Shown in pieces: positions 17,189-29,437 of a DNA stretch of 64,000 nt (position 1 is its first letter; each line of letters begins with the position of its first letter). The notes below the pieces were generated by a model. The model saw nothing but the letters and a program-made list of their open reading frames with translations. It was not told the DNA's origin and searched no databases. The position numbers and the translations under genes are program-made. Source of the stretch: Axinella damicornis (Eukaryota; Porifera; Demospongiae; Axinellida; Axinellidae); assembly GCA_963931865.1 (NCBI GenBank), contig OZ007515.1:6322493-6386492 (forward strand), read 5' to 3'.

Positions 17189-20100
17189 GAACACGGCCTT
17201 GGACCCACCCCCACGGCCTTGGCCACGCCCCCACAGCCTCGGCCACATCCCCACGGCCTTGGCCACGACCCCACGGTCTCGGCCACGCCCCCACGGCCTT
17301 GGCCACGCCCCCACGGCCTCGACAACGCCCCCACGGCCTTGGCCAGCCCCAACGGCCATTGTTACGCCCCCACGGTCTTGGTCACGCCCCCACGGCCTTG
17401 GCCACGTCCCCACGGTCTTGGGCACGACCCCATGGCCTTGGCCACTTCCCAACCATTTGGACACGACCCCACGGCCTTGTCCACGCCACCACGGCTCGGC
17501 CACGCACCCATGGCCCTGGCCACAGCCTAGGCCATGCCCCACAGCCTTGGCCCCGCCCCCACGCCCTTGGCTCCGCCTCCATGGCCTTGGCCACGCCCCC
17601 ACGGCCTTGGCCACGCCCGCACGGCCTTGGTTTAAGCCTTGGCTTCGGCCCACGGCCTTGGCCACGCCCCACCGGACTTGGCCCCGCCCCCACGGCCTTG
17701 GCCCCGCCCCCAAGGCTTTGGCTACGCCCCCACGGCCTCGGCCACGTCCCCACGGATTTGGCCACGCCCCCACGGCCTCGACCGCGCATCCCACGGACTT
17801 TGCTACGCCCCCACCGCCCCGGTCGCGCCCCCACGGCCTTGGCCGCGCCCCCACGGCTTTGGCCACCCCCCACGGTCTCGGCCACGCCCCCACTACCTTG
17901 GCCACGCCCCCACAGATTTGGCGACGCCACCACGAACTTGGCCAAACCCCACAATTTTGGCCGCCACCGCACGGCCTTGACCACACCCCCACGGCTTGGC
18001 CACGCCCCCGCGGCCTTGACTTCAGCTTTCGCCTCGCCCTCACGGCCTAGGCCACGCCCGCACGGATTTGGCCAAGCCACCACGGCCTTGGCCCCACCCC
18101 CACGGCCTTGGCCACGCCCCCACAACCTCGGCCCCGCCCCCATGGCCTTGGCCACGCCCCCACGGCCATGGCTTCAGCCTTGGCTTCGCCCCTACGGCCT
18201 TGGCCACGCCCAACCGGACTTGGCCCCGCCCAACCGGACTTGGCCCCACCCCCACGGCTTTGGCCCCGCCCCCACGGCTTTGGCAACGCCCCCACGGCCT
18301 CGGTCACGCCCCCACGGATTTGGCCACGCCCCCATGGCCTCGACCGCGCTCCCACGGCCTTTGCCACGCCCCCACCGCCTCGGCCGCGCCCCCACGGCCT
18401 TGGCCACTCACCCTTGGCCACAGCCTAGGCCATACCCCACAGCCTTGACCCCGACCCCACGGCCTTGGCCCCGCCCCCATGGCCTTGGCCGCTCCCCCAC
18501 GGCCTTGGCCACGCCAATGCCTTGGCCACGCCCCCATGGCCTTGGCTTCAGCCTTGGCTTCGCCCCCACGGCCTTGGCCACGCCCCACCGGACTTGGCCC
18601 CGCCCCCACGGCTTTGGCAACGCCCCCATCGCCTCGGCCACGCCCCCAAGGATTTGGCCACGCCCCTACGGCCTTGACCGCGCTCCCACGGCCTTGGCCA
18701 CGCCACCACCGCCTCGGACGCGCCCCCACGGCCTTGGCCGTGCCTCCACGGCTTTGGCCACCCCCGACGGTCTCGGCCACGCCCCCACGGCCTTGGCCAC
18801 GCCCCCACAGATTTGGCGACGCCACCACGAACTTGGACAAACCCCACGATCTTGGCCGCGCCCGCACGGCCTTGACCACACCCCCACGGCTTGGCCACGC
18901 CCCCGCGGCCTTGACTTCAGCCTTCGCCTCGCCCTCACGGCCTAGGCCACGCCCGCACGGATTTGGCACCGCAACCACAGCCTTGGCCCCACCCCCACGG
19001 CCTTGGCCACGCCCCCACAGCTTCGGCCTCGTCCCCACGGCCTTGGCCACGTCCCCACGGTCTTGGCCACGCCCCCACGACCTCGACAACGCCCCCACAG
19101 CCATGGCATGCCCCCACTGCCTTTGTCACGCCCCCACGGTCTTGGTCACGCCCCCACGGCCTTGGCCACGACCCCACGGTCTTGGGCACGACCCCATAGC
19201 CTTGGCCACTTCCCAACCATTTGGCCACGGCCCCACGCCTTGGCCACGCCCCCACGGCTTGGCCACGCACCCACGGCCCTGGCTACAGCCTAGGCCATGC
19301 CCCACAGCCTTGGCCCCGCCTCCAAGGCCTTGGCCCTGCCCCCATGGCCTTGGCTACGCCCCCACTGCATTGACCACGCCAAGGCCTTGGCCACGCCCCC
19401 ACGGCCTTGGCTTCACCCCCGCAGCCTTGGCCACGCCCCACCGGACTTGGCCCCCCCCCCCCCACGGCCTTAGTCCCCCCCCCACGGCTTTCGCTACGCC
19501 CTCCCGGCTTCGGCCACGCCCCCAAGAATTTTGGCCACGCCACCACGGCCTCGACCGCGCTCCAACGGCCTTTGCCACGCCCCCACCGCCTCGGTCGCGC
19601 CCCCACGGCTTTGGCCACCACCCACGGTCTCGGCCATGCCCCCACGGCCTTGGCCACGCCCCCACAGCTTTGGCGACGCCACCACAAACTTTGCCACACC
19701 CCACAAACTTGGCCGCGCCCGCACGGCCTTGACCACACCCCCACGGCTTGGCCACGCCCCCACGGCCTTGACTTCAGCTTTCGCCTCTCCCTCACGGCCT
19801 AGACCACACCTGCACGTCTTTGGCCCCGCCTCCTCGGCCTTGGCCTGACCCACACGGCCTTGGCCACGCCCCCACAGTTTCGGTCACGACCCCACGGCCT
19901 TTTCCACGGCCCCACGGCCTCGAAAACGCCCCCACGGCTTTGGCCCGCCTCCACGGCCTTTGTCACGCCCCCACGGCCTTGGCCACGCCCCCACGGCCTT
20001 GGCTTCGGCCGTGGCCTCGACCCCACAACTTTGGCCACGACCACAATGCCATGGCGCCGCCCCCTTGGCCTTGTCCCCGCCCCAACGGCCTTGGCCACAC

Positions 20101-23100
20101 CTACACGGCCTTGGACACGCCCCCACGGCCTTAGCCACGCCCCCACGGCCTTGGCCACGTACCCACGGTCTTGGGCTCGACCCAACGGCCTTGGCCACGC
20201 CCCAACCAATTGGCCATGGTCTCATGGCCTTGGCCACGCCCCCACGGCTTGTCCACGCTCTGACGGCCTTGGCCACAGCCTTGGCCACGCCCCCACGGCC
20301 TTGGCTCCGCCCCCACGGCCTTGGCCCCGCCCCCATGGCCTTGGCCCCGCCCCCACGGCCTTCTCCACGCCCCCACGGCTTTGGCCACCCTCCCACGGTC
20401 TCGGCCACGCCCCCACGGCCTCGGCCACGACCCCACAGCTTTGGCGACGCCACCACGAACTTGACCAAACCCCACGACCTTGGCCGCGCACACGGCCCCC
20501 ACAGCCTTGACTTCAGCTTTCGCTAGTCCCCAAGGCCTAGGCCACGCCCGCCCTGCCTTGGCCCCGCTCCCACGGCCTTGGCCCCACCCCCACGACCTTG
20601 GCCAAGCCCCCACAGCCTCGGCACGTCCCCACTGCCTTGGCCACGCCCCCACGGCCTTGGCTTCGGCATTGGCCTCGCCCCCACGGCTTTGGCCACGCCC
20701 CCATTGCCATGGCCCCGCCCCCTTGGCCTTGTCCCCGCCCCCACGGCCTTGGACACTCTACTGCGGCCTTGGACACGCCCCCACGGCCTTGGCCACGCCC
20801 CCACGGCCTTGGCTTCAGCCTTGGCCTTGCCCCAAAAACTTTGGCCACGCCCCCATTGCCATGGCCCCGCCACCTCGGCCTTGTCCCCGCCCCCACGGCC
20901 TTGGCCACGCCTCTACGGCCTTGGACGCGCCCCATGGCCTTGGCCACGCCCCCAAGGTCTCGGCCACGCCACCACGGCCTTGGCTTCAGCCTTGGACTCG
21001 CCCCCACGGCTTTGGCCCCGCCCCCACTGCCATGGCCCGGCCCCCTCGACCTTGTCCCTGCCCCCACGGCCTTGGCCACGCCTCCACGTACTTGGACACG
21101 ACCCACGGCTTTGGCCACGCCCCCACAGCCCTGCCCACGTCCCCACGGTCTTGGGCACAACCCCTCGGCCTTGCCCACGCCCCAATACTTTGGCTACGGC
21201 CCCACGCCTAGGCCACGCCCCCACGGCTTGGCCACGCACCCACGGCCTTGGCCACGCCCCCACGGCCTAGGCAATGCCCCCACGGCCTTCGACACACCCC
21301 CATGATTTTGCGATGCCACCACGGCCTTGGCCACACCCCCACGGCCTTGGCCACGCCCCCACGGCCTTGGCCACGCTCCCACGGCCTTGGCCACGCGCCC
21401 ACGCCCTTGGCCGCGATTTTGGCCCCACCCGCACGGCCTTGGCCACACCTCCACGGCCTTGACCTCGCCCCCACGGCCTTTGCCACGCTCCCGCGGCAAT
21501 GGCCACGCCACCACGCCCTTGGCCACAATCTTCGCCCCGCCCCCACAGCCTTGGCCAAGCTCCCACGCCTTGGCCACATCCCCACAGTCTCGGCCACGTC
21601 CCCACGGCCTTGGCCACGCCCCCACAGCCTCGGCCACACTCCCACTGCCTTGGCCACGGTCCCACGGCCTCGGCCACGCCCCCACGGCCTTGGCCACGCC
21701 CCCACGGTCTTAGTCACGCTCTCACGGCCTTGACCACGCCGTCACGGCCTTGACCACACCCCCACGGCATTGGCCTGGCCCCCATGGCCTTGACCACGCC
21801 CCCACGGCCTTGGCTTCAGCCTTGGCCTCGCCCTCACAACTTTGGCCACGCCCCCATTGCCATGGCGCCGCCACCGCGGCCTTGTCCCCGCCCCCACGGC
21901 CTTAGCCACGCCTCCATGGCCTTGGACACGCCCCCACGGCCTTGGCCACGCCCCCACTGCCTTGGACACGTCCCCACGGTCTTGGGCACGACCCCACGGC
22001 CTTGCCCAAGCCCCAACCATTTGGCCACGGCCCCACGGTCTTGGCCACGACCCAACGACTTGGCCACGTACCAACGGCCTTGGCCACAGCCTTGGCCATG
22101 CCCCCACGGCCTTGGCCCCGCCCCCACGGCCTTGGCCCAGCCCCCATGGACTTGGCCACGCCCCCACGGCCTTGGCAATGCCCCAACGGCCTTCGACACC
22201 CCCATGATTTTGCCACGCCACCACGGCCTTGTCACACCTACACGGCCTCGGCGACGCTCCAACGGCCTTGGCCACGCCACCACGCCCTTGGCCACGATCT
22301 CGGCCCCACCACCACGGCCTTGGCCACGGCCTTGGCACGCCCCCACGCCTTGGCCTCGCTCCCACGGCCTCGGCCACGCCCCAACGGCCTTGGGCACGCA
22401 CCCACGGTTTTGGCCTCGCCACCACGGCCTTGGCCACACACCAACGGCCTTGGCCACGCCCCAAAAACCTTGGCCCCGCCCCAACGGCCGTGGCTTTAGC
22501 CATGGCTTCGCCCCCACGGCCTTGGCCACGCCCCACCGGACTTGGCTCCACCTCCACGGCCTTGGCAACGCCCCCACAGCCTCGGCGACGCCCCCACGGC
22601 CTTGGCAACACCCCCACGGCCTTGACATGACCCCCATGGCCTTGGCCACGCCCCCACGGATTTGGCCACTCCCCCACTGCCATGACCCCGCCCCCTCGGC
22701 ATTGTCCCCGCCCCCACGGCCTTGGCCACGCCTCCACGGCCTTGGACGCGCCCCACAGCCTTGGCCACACCCCCACGGTCGTGGGCACGACCCCACGGCC
22801 TTGGCCACGCCCCAACCAATTGGCCACGGCCCCACGGCCTTGGCCACGCCCCCACGGCTTGGCCACGCACCCACGGTTTTGGCCACAGCCTTGGCCATGC
22901 CCCCACTGCCTTTGCCCCGACCCTACGGCCTTGACCAAGCCCCCACGGCCTTGGCCACGCCCCCACGGCCTCTGTCACGCCCCCACGGCCTTGGGCACGC
23001 ACCCACGGATTTTGCCTCGCCACCACGGCCTTGGCCACACCCCCACGGCCTTGGCCACGCCCTTAAGGCCTTGGCCCCACCCCACAGTCTTGGACACTCA

Positions 23101-25049
23101 ACCACGGCCTTGGCCACGCCCCTACAGCCTTGGTCATACACCCATGGCGTTTGCCAATCCCCACGGCCTTGGCCCCGCCCCAACTGCCTTGGCCACGCCT
23201 CCATGGCCTTGGCAATGGCCTTGGCTAAGCCCCTACCGCCTTGGTCACACTCCTTCGGTCTAGGCCACGCCCGTACAGCCTTCGGCACGCCCCCACTGCC
23301 TTGGCCACGCTACCCCGGCCTTGGCCTCGCCTCCATGTCCTAGTGCACGCCCAAACGGCCTTGGCCACGCCCCCACGGCCTTGGCAACAGACCCACGGCC
23401 TTGGCACCGCCCCACGGACTTGACTGCGCCGCCGCAAACTTGGCCAAGCCCCCACGGTTTTGGCCACGCCCCCATGGCCATGACCGCGCCCCATACGGCA
23501 TTGGCCATTCCCCCAAGGCCTTGGCCACGCCCCACGGCCTTGGCCCCGCCCCCACGGCCTTGGCCACGCCGCAACGCCTTGGCCATGCCCCCACGGCATT
23601 GGCCACGCCCCCTCGTCTTTGGCCACGCTCCTTTGGCCTTGGCAACGCCCCCACGGCTTTCGCCACAACCCCACAGCTTTAGCTTTGGTCTCGGATCGCC
23701 ACCACGGCCTTCACCACGCCCTTGCGACTTTGGCCACGCCCCCACGGCTTTGGCCACACCGCCACTGCCTTGGCAACGCCCCCACGGCCTTGGCCACGCC
23801 CCCACGTCCTTGGCCACATCCCCAAGGCCATAGCCACGCCTTGACTTCGGCCTTGGCTTCGCCCCCACGGCCTTGACCACGCCCCAAACGCCTTGTCCAC
23901 GCCCCCACAGCCTGTGCCACCCCCCACGGCCTTGGCCACGCCCCCACGGCCTTGGCCACGCACCCACAGCCTTGGCCACGCCCTATTGCCTTGGCCCCGC
24001 CCCCATGGCCTTCTAGCTTTCCTTCGGCTTTGGCCACGCCCACACGGCCTTGACCAAAGCCTTGGCCACGCCCTCAGTCTTGGCCACACCCCCACAACTT
24101 TGTCGCCGCACCCACGGCCTTGGCCACGCCCCACGGCCTTGGCTCCGCCCCCTCAGTCTTGGCCACCACCCCACGGCCTTGGTAACAACCCCACGGACTT
24201 GGCTCCGCCCCCACGATCTTGGCCACGCCCCCACGGTCTTGGCCACGTTCACATGGCTTTGGCCACATCCCCACGGCCTTGGCCACGCCCCACGGCCTTG
24301 GCTCCGCCCCTACGGCCTTGGCTACGCCTCTACGGCCTTGGCCACGCCCCCACGGCCTCGGCCACGCCTTGGCTTTGGCCTTGGCTTCGGCCTTGGCTTC
24401 GCCCCCACGGACTTGACCTCGCCCCCACGGTCTTGGCCAGTCCCCCTTGGCCTTCGCCACTACCCAACGGCCTTAGCTTTGGCCTCGGCTTTGCCCCCAC
24501 GGCCTTGACCATGCCCCCGCGACCTTGGCCACGCCCCCAGTAGCTTGGCCACGCCTCAAGGCCTCGGCCACGCCCCCACGGACTTGACCACACCCCCACG
24601 TCCTTGGTTACATCCCCAAGGCCTTAGCGACGCCTTGACTTCGGCCTTGGCTTCGCACCAACGGTCTTGACCACGCCCCAAACGCCTTGCTCACGCTCCC
24701 ACAACTTTGGGCGCCCCCCACGGACTTGGCCACGCCCCCACGGACTTAGCCACGCCCCCACAGCCTTGGCCACGCTCAACTGCATTGGCCCCGTCCCCAC
24801 GGCCTTCTAGCCCTCCTTCGGCCTAGGCCACAACCCCACGTCCTTGGCCAAGGACGTTGGCCACGCCCCCACGGCTTTGTCCACGCCCCCACGGCGATCG
24901 TAACCACCCCACGGCCTTAGCTTTGGCCTCGGCTTCGCCCCCACGGCCTTAAACCACGCCCCGCGACCTTGGCAACGACCCTACGGTTTTGGCCACGCCC
25001 CCACTGCCTTGGCCACACCCTCACGGCCTTGGCCATGCCCCCAAGGACT
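17189..25049. repeat. 20-bp GC-rich minisatellite, block 1
   Basis: Degenerate tandem copies of GGCCTTGGCCACGCCCCCAC, mostly in exact 20-bp steps, with occasional variant units (for example GGCTTCAGCCTTGGCTTCGC). A larger repeat is visible: TTGGCGACGCCACCACGAAC-like blocks recur near 17.91, 18.81, 19.66 and 20.44 kb, about 750-900 bp apart. Since 20 is not divisible by three, translation repeats every 20 residues (three units), and no frame on either strand contains a stop in the consensus. This block contains no telomeric repeats. None of the many ORFs here is credible as a gene. Confidence 0.95.
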
Positions 25050-25240
25050 TATTGGAAGCGGGTATTGCCCAGAATTACTCAGAGAGAATCAACAGTGAAT
25101 CAAATACATGCACATGGCATGACGTGGCATCGAAGGTTCCAGAAATCAATCATTATGTAATGATCACAGTGTAATGATAAATAGTTCAAAGGTTACATAG
25201 TTCAGAGTACACATCTCTGCTAAAAGTGCAATTTCCAACA
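25050..25240 (-). repeat. copia 3' LTR
   Basis: 191 bp, identical to 29247-29437. In the element's orientation it begins TGTTGGAAATTG, the usual copia start, and ends TTCCAATA rather than the usual CCAACA. Confidence 0.95.
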
Positions 25241-25250
25241 CTCCTTCTTA
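25241..25250 (-). other. copia polypurine tract
   Basis: Minus strand TAAGAAGGAG lies directly against the 3' LTR. The TAA stop codon of the polyprotein overlaps its start. Confidence 0.85.
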
Positions 25251-28200
25251 CTTGCAGGCAGAGTGTTCAGTAACACCAGCCAGGAGTCGGAGTTTCACGA
25301 ACTTGTCCTGGGGCAGTCCTTTGGTGAGAATGTCGGCGATCATATCCTCTGTCCGACAGTACTTCAGCTGCACGACTCCACTCTTGACGTTCTCTCGAAT
25401 GAAATGGTACTTAATGTCCACGTGCTTTGCTCTGCCATGAAACTGTGGGTTCTTGGACATGCTGATTGCTGCTTGGTTATCCTCAAATATCACCAATGGT
25501 CCAGTTGACTCACATTTCAGATCAGCTGTAAGCTGTCGCATCCAGACTGCTTCCTGAGCCGCACTTGCCAACGCCATATACTCAGCTTCGGCTGTCGACA
25601 ATGCTACACAGGTTTGCTTCTTACTCCGCCAGCTGACTGCCGTTCCCCCGATCTGGAACACATACCCAGATGTAGATTTGCGGTCGTCGATATCTCCTGC
25701 CCAATCGGCATCTGAGTATCCCACACAAAGGTCACCCAAGCTCTTCTTGCTGTACAGCAGACCAAAATTCGGGGTTTCCTTCAGGTATCGTAGAATGCGT
25801 TTGACCGCAATCCAATGCTGCTGGGTTGGCTTTGCACAGAATCTTGCTACGTTGCTCACCGCATACGTGATGTCGGGTCTGGTCCTAGTCGACAAGTAGA
25901 GTAGGCTCCCCACTGCTGACTGGTACTGGGCTTGATCAACGCTGTCACACTTTTCTGTTGCTCTCACAAGTCTAGAGCTGGTATCAACGGGCGTGGCAAC
26001 TGCTTTGGCATGTTCCATACCAAACTTCTGTAAGACAGCTTCGGAATACGCTTGTTGACCAATCCATATATCTCCAGATCTCGGGTCACGGACGATCTTC
26101 ACACCCAAGAAGTGGTGAAGCGCACCCATATCTTTCATCTTGAACTGCTTCGAAAGAGCTTTCTTGACATCTGACATCTGCCCGTCGCTCTTTCCACCCA
26201 GCAGAATATCGTCCACATACACGGCAATGATGAACATCTCGCCATCTGAAAAGACATACAGGCAGGGGTCACTGGCAGACTGTACAAAGCCCATCTTCTT
26301 CAGCTTCTCGTCCAGTGCAGAGTTCCAGCATCGAGGTGACTGCTTGAGGCCGTAGATACTGCGCTTCAATTTGCAGACTAGGTGCTCTTGACCCTTGATA
26401 GCAAATCCCTCCGGCTGTTTCATATATACTTCCTCTTCCAGATTGCCATTGAGAAATGCAGTAGTAACGTCCATCTGGTGCAATTTCAGGCCATTCTGTA
26501 CTCCCAATGCGATCGCAGCTCGTACGGACTCGAATCTGACAACTGGACAGAAGGTTTCGTCGTAGTCTAATCCGAACTTCTGCGAGAAACCCTGGGCTAC
26601 AAGTCTGGCTTTGTGACGTACCACGGATCCATCGGCATCCACCTTGAGCTTGAACACCCATTTGCTGCCCACTGCTTTCCTGCCTTCTGGTAACTCCACC
26701 AGGTCCCACACGTCATTTGTCTGGAGTGATTCAAGCTCCTTCTCCATTGCATTCTGCCACTCGGCTCTGTCTGGACTGGCCAAGGCATCCTTGAAGCTTG
26801 CAGGCTCGTTTGACTTCTCATCCACCTGAAATACCCACTGTCCGAAGTAATCAGGTGGGGCTCTCTCTCTTCCAGATCGACGTTGCACTGGCTCTGCAAC
26901 TTCACCCGGCTCGGTGTCGTCAATCTCAGAAGATGACTCAGGACAGTCAAAATGCACGTACTGGTCTTGCTTGCTTGACTCTTCCTGGGCTTCACTAGGC
27001 TCCTTCTCAACTTCATGTCCAGATTCATTGAAGATGACGTCACAGCTGATGAAAACTCGTGCACGCACTGGATCATACAGACGATAACCCTTCGACTCGG
27101 TACAATAACCCAGGAAAATACACTTTCGTGCTTTTGAGTCGAGTTTGTGACGCTCATCCTTTGCAACATGGGCATAGGCAGTACACCCAAAGGCTCTCAA
27201 GTGATTAACATCTGGTTTTTCGCCCATCCACGCTTCAGCTGGGGTCGTTCCTTTGACTGACTTTGCTGGACTGCGGTTCCGCAGGTATGTAGCTGTAGAC
27301 AGTGCCTCAGCCCAAAACTTTTGAGGTAAATTTGCGTCAGCCAACATCGATCGGACAGTCTCAACCAAGGTTCGGTTCATTCTTTCAGCTACACCATTTT
27401 GCTGAGGTGTCTTTGGAACCGTAAGTTCATGCCGAACTCCTTCTGACTTCAGATAGTTCTCAAAACGAGTGGATGTGAACTCACCACCGTTGTCACTACG
27501 CAAGGTCTTGAGCTTCTGGCCTGACGATTTTTCTACCAGAGCTTTCCACTCAAGAAACTTCTCGAAAACTTGGTCCTTGCGCTTCAAGATGTACGTCCAC
27601 ACGTAGCGTGTCTTGTCGTCAATGAACGTCAGGAAGTATTCGGCTCCACTCAGTGACTTCGCATTCACCTTTCCACACACGTCACTGTGTACCAACTCAA
27701 GCAACTCTCCTGATGGTTTGCTACAGCTGGCAGGAAACTGACTTCGGTGATGCTTTCCCTCGACACAGGACTCGCAGAAGCCGATATCCTTTGAGGCATC
27801 AAAATCAAAGCCACTGACCATCTGATCTCTTCTCAACTTCTGTAGGTTTTGTGCACTCAGATGGCCAAAACGACGATGCCAGATCGTCTCTTTTGTCTCC
27901 TCAACGCTGGCCGTGTGGACTTGCTGACGACTGTCGAGACATTCCAGGTAGTACAAGCTTCCTACCCTGACTGCCACTGCAACCACCTTCTGGCACGAAT
28001 CTACGATCTGGCAACCTGCATCGGTGAAGTTCGTCACCTTTCCAGCCTCTGTTACCTTGGATACACTGAGTAGGTTGTAAGACAGTGCTGGCACACAGAG
28101 TACATCGTGTAGCTTGCATTTCTTCACCTTTCCATCGGGCAACTTTGTCTTCATAGAGACTACTCCACGTCCAATGGCTTCTAGTACATGCCCGTCTCCA

Positions 28201-29156
28201 AGCGCAACTTCAAGTGGCTGTCTCAGTGGGCAAAAGTCACTGAACATCTCATGGTCATTGCACATATGGCAAGTTGCCCCCGAGTCCACGATCCAGCTGT
28301 TCGTACGGTTAGTACTGGCTGACAGCACCTGACGCACCATCAACCCCATGCTCTCACTGTCGGAACTGCTACTCTCACGCCTCAGTCTAGCCTTGTTTGC
28401 TTTCTGCCTAGGACTCACGTCTTTGTGGGTTGGTTCCCACCTCTTCTCTTGGGCACGCTGATCACAGTTCCTCTTGATATGGCCATATCTCCCACAGTGG
28501 TGACATTTCGGCCCTTTCCTTGATTTCGTGTACATGGCCTCCTCCCTGCTTCCACCAGCACTCTCACGCTCCTTGAGTTTCCTCTCCTCATGGATTAATC
28601 GCTCTGTAACGACTTCCATCTGTGGAACTTCAGCACTCGCCTCCAAGGCTGTGACTAACATGCTGTACGACTCAGGCAGGCTGGCTAGCAGATGCACCAC
28701 ACGGTCCTCATCTGAGACTGGACTCCCGATCACTGACAAGCTGTTGAATATCTCCGTCATCGTTTTAATATGTTCATGGACGGACTCGCCCTCTCTCAGC
28801 TGCAATGTATACAGCTTGCGCCTCAGCTCTAACTTGTTGGCCCAGGTTTTTTTCTGAAACTGGCCGGCCAATTTGTCCCAGACAGCTTTGGGATCTTCTG
28901 GACTTCCAAGCAAATAGAGCAGTGATGGATCCACTGATAGCACAACTGTAGCCAAGGCACGATCTTTTCTGGCAGCGAATTTTGCCTTCTTCTCTTCACT
29001 GTCAGTTTCAGCAGGAGGATGCTCAGAACCGTTAACAATGTTCCATAGCCCATCTTTCATCAGGGCCATCTGGCACTGTACCTTCCATGTGGGGTAGTTC
29101 GTGCCCTTCAGTGGAACAATGGCCACCTTCAACTCTGCCATACTCAACACTAACAA
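25248..29156 (-). CDS. copia gag-pol polyprotein, intact
   Basis: A single 1302-residue ORF. In order: copia-type capsid (about 10-200, KGTNYPTWKVQCQMAL), CCHC zinc knuckle 218-231 (CHHCGRYGHIKRNC), protease active site D291-S-G-A, integrase zinc site (H427, H432, C461, C464), integrase catalytic D492, D555, E591 with 35-residue spacing, reverse transcriptase with D896 and YVDD at 980-983, and RNase H (from about 1150, YSDADWAG). Integrase before reverse transcriptase defines Ty1/copia. The ORF opens at 29156, but the methionine at residue 6 (29141, MAELKVAIVPL) is a more typical start. There is no gag-pol frameshift signal; one frame encodes all, as in many copia elements. Confidence 0.96.
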   Translation of the reverse strand: MLVLSMAELKVAIVPLKGTNYPTWKVQCQMALMKDGLWNIVNGSEHPPAETDSEEKKAKFAARKDRALATVVLSVDPSLLYLLGSPEDPKAVWDKLAGQFQKKTWANKLELRRKLYTLQLREGESVHEHIKTMTEIFNSLSVIGSPVSDEDRVVHLLASLPESYSMLVTALEASAEVPQMEVVTERLIHEERKLKERESAGGSREEAMYTKSRKGPKCHHCGRYGHIKRNCDQRAQEKRWEPTHKDVSPRQKANKARLRRESSSSDSESMGLMVRQVLSASTNRTNSWIVDSGATCHMCNDHEMFSDFCPLRQPLEVALGDGHVLEAIGRGVVSMKTKLPDGKVKKCKLHDVLCVPALSYNLLSVSKVTEAGKVTNFTDAGCQIVDSCQKVVAVAVRVGSLYYLECLDSRQQVHTASVEETKETIWHRRFGHLSAQNLQKLRRDQMVSGFDFDASKDIGFCESCVEGKHHRSQFPASCSKPSGELLELVHSDVCGKVNAKSLSGAEYFLTFIDDKTRYVWTYILKRKDQVFEKFLEWKALVEKSSGQKLKTLRSDNGGEFTSTRFENYLKSEGVRHELTVPKTPQQNGVAERMNRTLVETVRSMLADANLPQKFWAEALSTATYLRNRSPAKSVKGTTPAEAWMGEKPDVNHLRAFGCTAYAHVAKDERHKLDSKARKCIFLGYCTESKGYRLYDPVRARVFISCDVIFNESGHEVEKEPSEAQEESSKQDQYVHFDCPESSSEIDDTEPGEVAEPVQRRSGRERAPPDYFGQWVFQVDEKSNEPASFKDALASPDRAEWQNAMEKELESLQTNDVWDLVELPEGRKAVGSKWVFKLKVDADGSVVRHKARLVAQGFSQKFGLDYDETFCPVVRFESVRAAIALGVQNGLKLHQMDVTTAFLNGNLEEEVYMKQPEGFAIKGQEHLVCKLKRSIYGLKQSPRCWNSALDEKLKKMGFVQSASDPCLYVFSDGEMFIIAVYVDDILLGGKSDGQMSDVKKALSKQFKMKDMGALHHFLGVKIVRDPRSGDIWIGQQAYSEAVLQKFGMEHAKAVATPVDTSSRLVRATEKCDSVDQAQYQSAVGSLLYLSTRTRPDITYAVSNVARFCAKPTQQHWIAVKRILRYLKETPNFGLLYSKKSLGDLCVGYSDADWAGDIDDRKSTSGYVFQIGGTAVSWRSKKQTCVALSTAEAEYMALASAAQEAVWMRQLTADLKCESTGPLVIFEDNQAAISMSKNPQFHGRAKHVDIKYHFIRENVKSGVVQLKYCRTEDMIADILTKGLPQDKFVKLRLLAGVTEHSACK

Positions 29157-29159
29157 AAA

Positions 29160-29229
29160 AAACTAGTAGAGTCTAGCTAGCTAACTTCTCAACTAGTAGA
29201 GTCTAACTAGCTAACTTCTCAACTAGTAA
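29160..29229 (-). repeat. 30-bp tandem duplication in the copia leader
   Basis: A 30-bp unit (AACTAGTAGAGTCTARCTAG and 10 further bases) occurs twice, and a third copy begins with AACTAGTA next to the primer-binding site. The two full copies differ by one base. Confidence 0.85.
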
Positions 29230-29246
29230 GCGCTGGGCCCATAACC
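29225..29246 (-). other. copia primer-binding site: initiator tRNA-Met anticodon half
   Basis: Directly inside the 5' LTR the minus strand reads GGTTATGGGCCCAGCGCTTA. Its complement GCGCTGGGCCCATAACC is the anticodon arm of animal initiator tRNA-Met (CAT anticodon). Drosophila copia is known to use the 5' half of that tRNA, cut in the anticodon loop, in place of a 3'-CCA primer; the same arrangement is evident here. Confidence 0.88.
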
Positions 29247-29437
29247 TATTGGAAGCGGGTATTGCCCAGAATTACTCAGAGAGAATCAACAGTGAATCAA
29301 ATACATGCACATGGCATGACGTGGCATCGAAGGTTCCAGAAATCAATCATTATGTAATGATCACAGTGTAATGATAAATAGTTCAAAGGTTACATAGTTC
29401 AGAGTACACATCTCTGCTAAAAGTGCAATTTCCAACA
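29247..29437 (-). repeat. copia 5' LTR
   Basis: 191 bp identical to the other LTR. It should contain the promoter; no strong TATA box was identified. Confidence 0.95.

Larger units (their letters stand above)
25050..29437 (-). mobile_element. Ty1/copia retrotransposon, complete and apparently intact
   Basis: 4388 bp on the minus strand, bounded by identical 191-bp LTRs and a perfect 5-bp target duplication GGACT (25045-25049 and 29438-29442). The empty site reads CCCCCAAGGACTTGGCCAC, an ordinary stretch of the minisatellite, so the element jumped into the array. It has an uninterrupted 1302-codon gag-pol ORF, a primer site matching initiator methionine tRNA, and a polypurine tract next to the 3' LTR. 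All required parts are present, and the two LTRs show no difference, so it may still be active. Confidence 0.97.

Noticed and set aside
17161..25000. Very long ORFs (up to about 590 codons) rich in Pro, Arg, His or Gly, Trp, Arg on both strands
   Set aside because: They follow from the stop-free 20-bp unit. Many overlap in all six frames, share the same 20-residue cycle, and begin at chance ATGs created by CACGG to CATGG changes.
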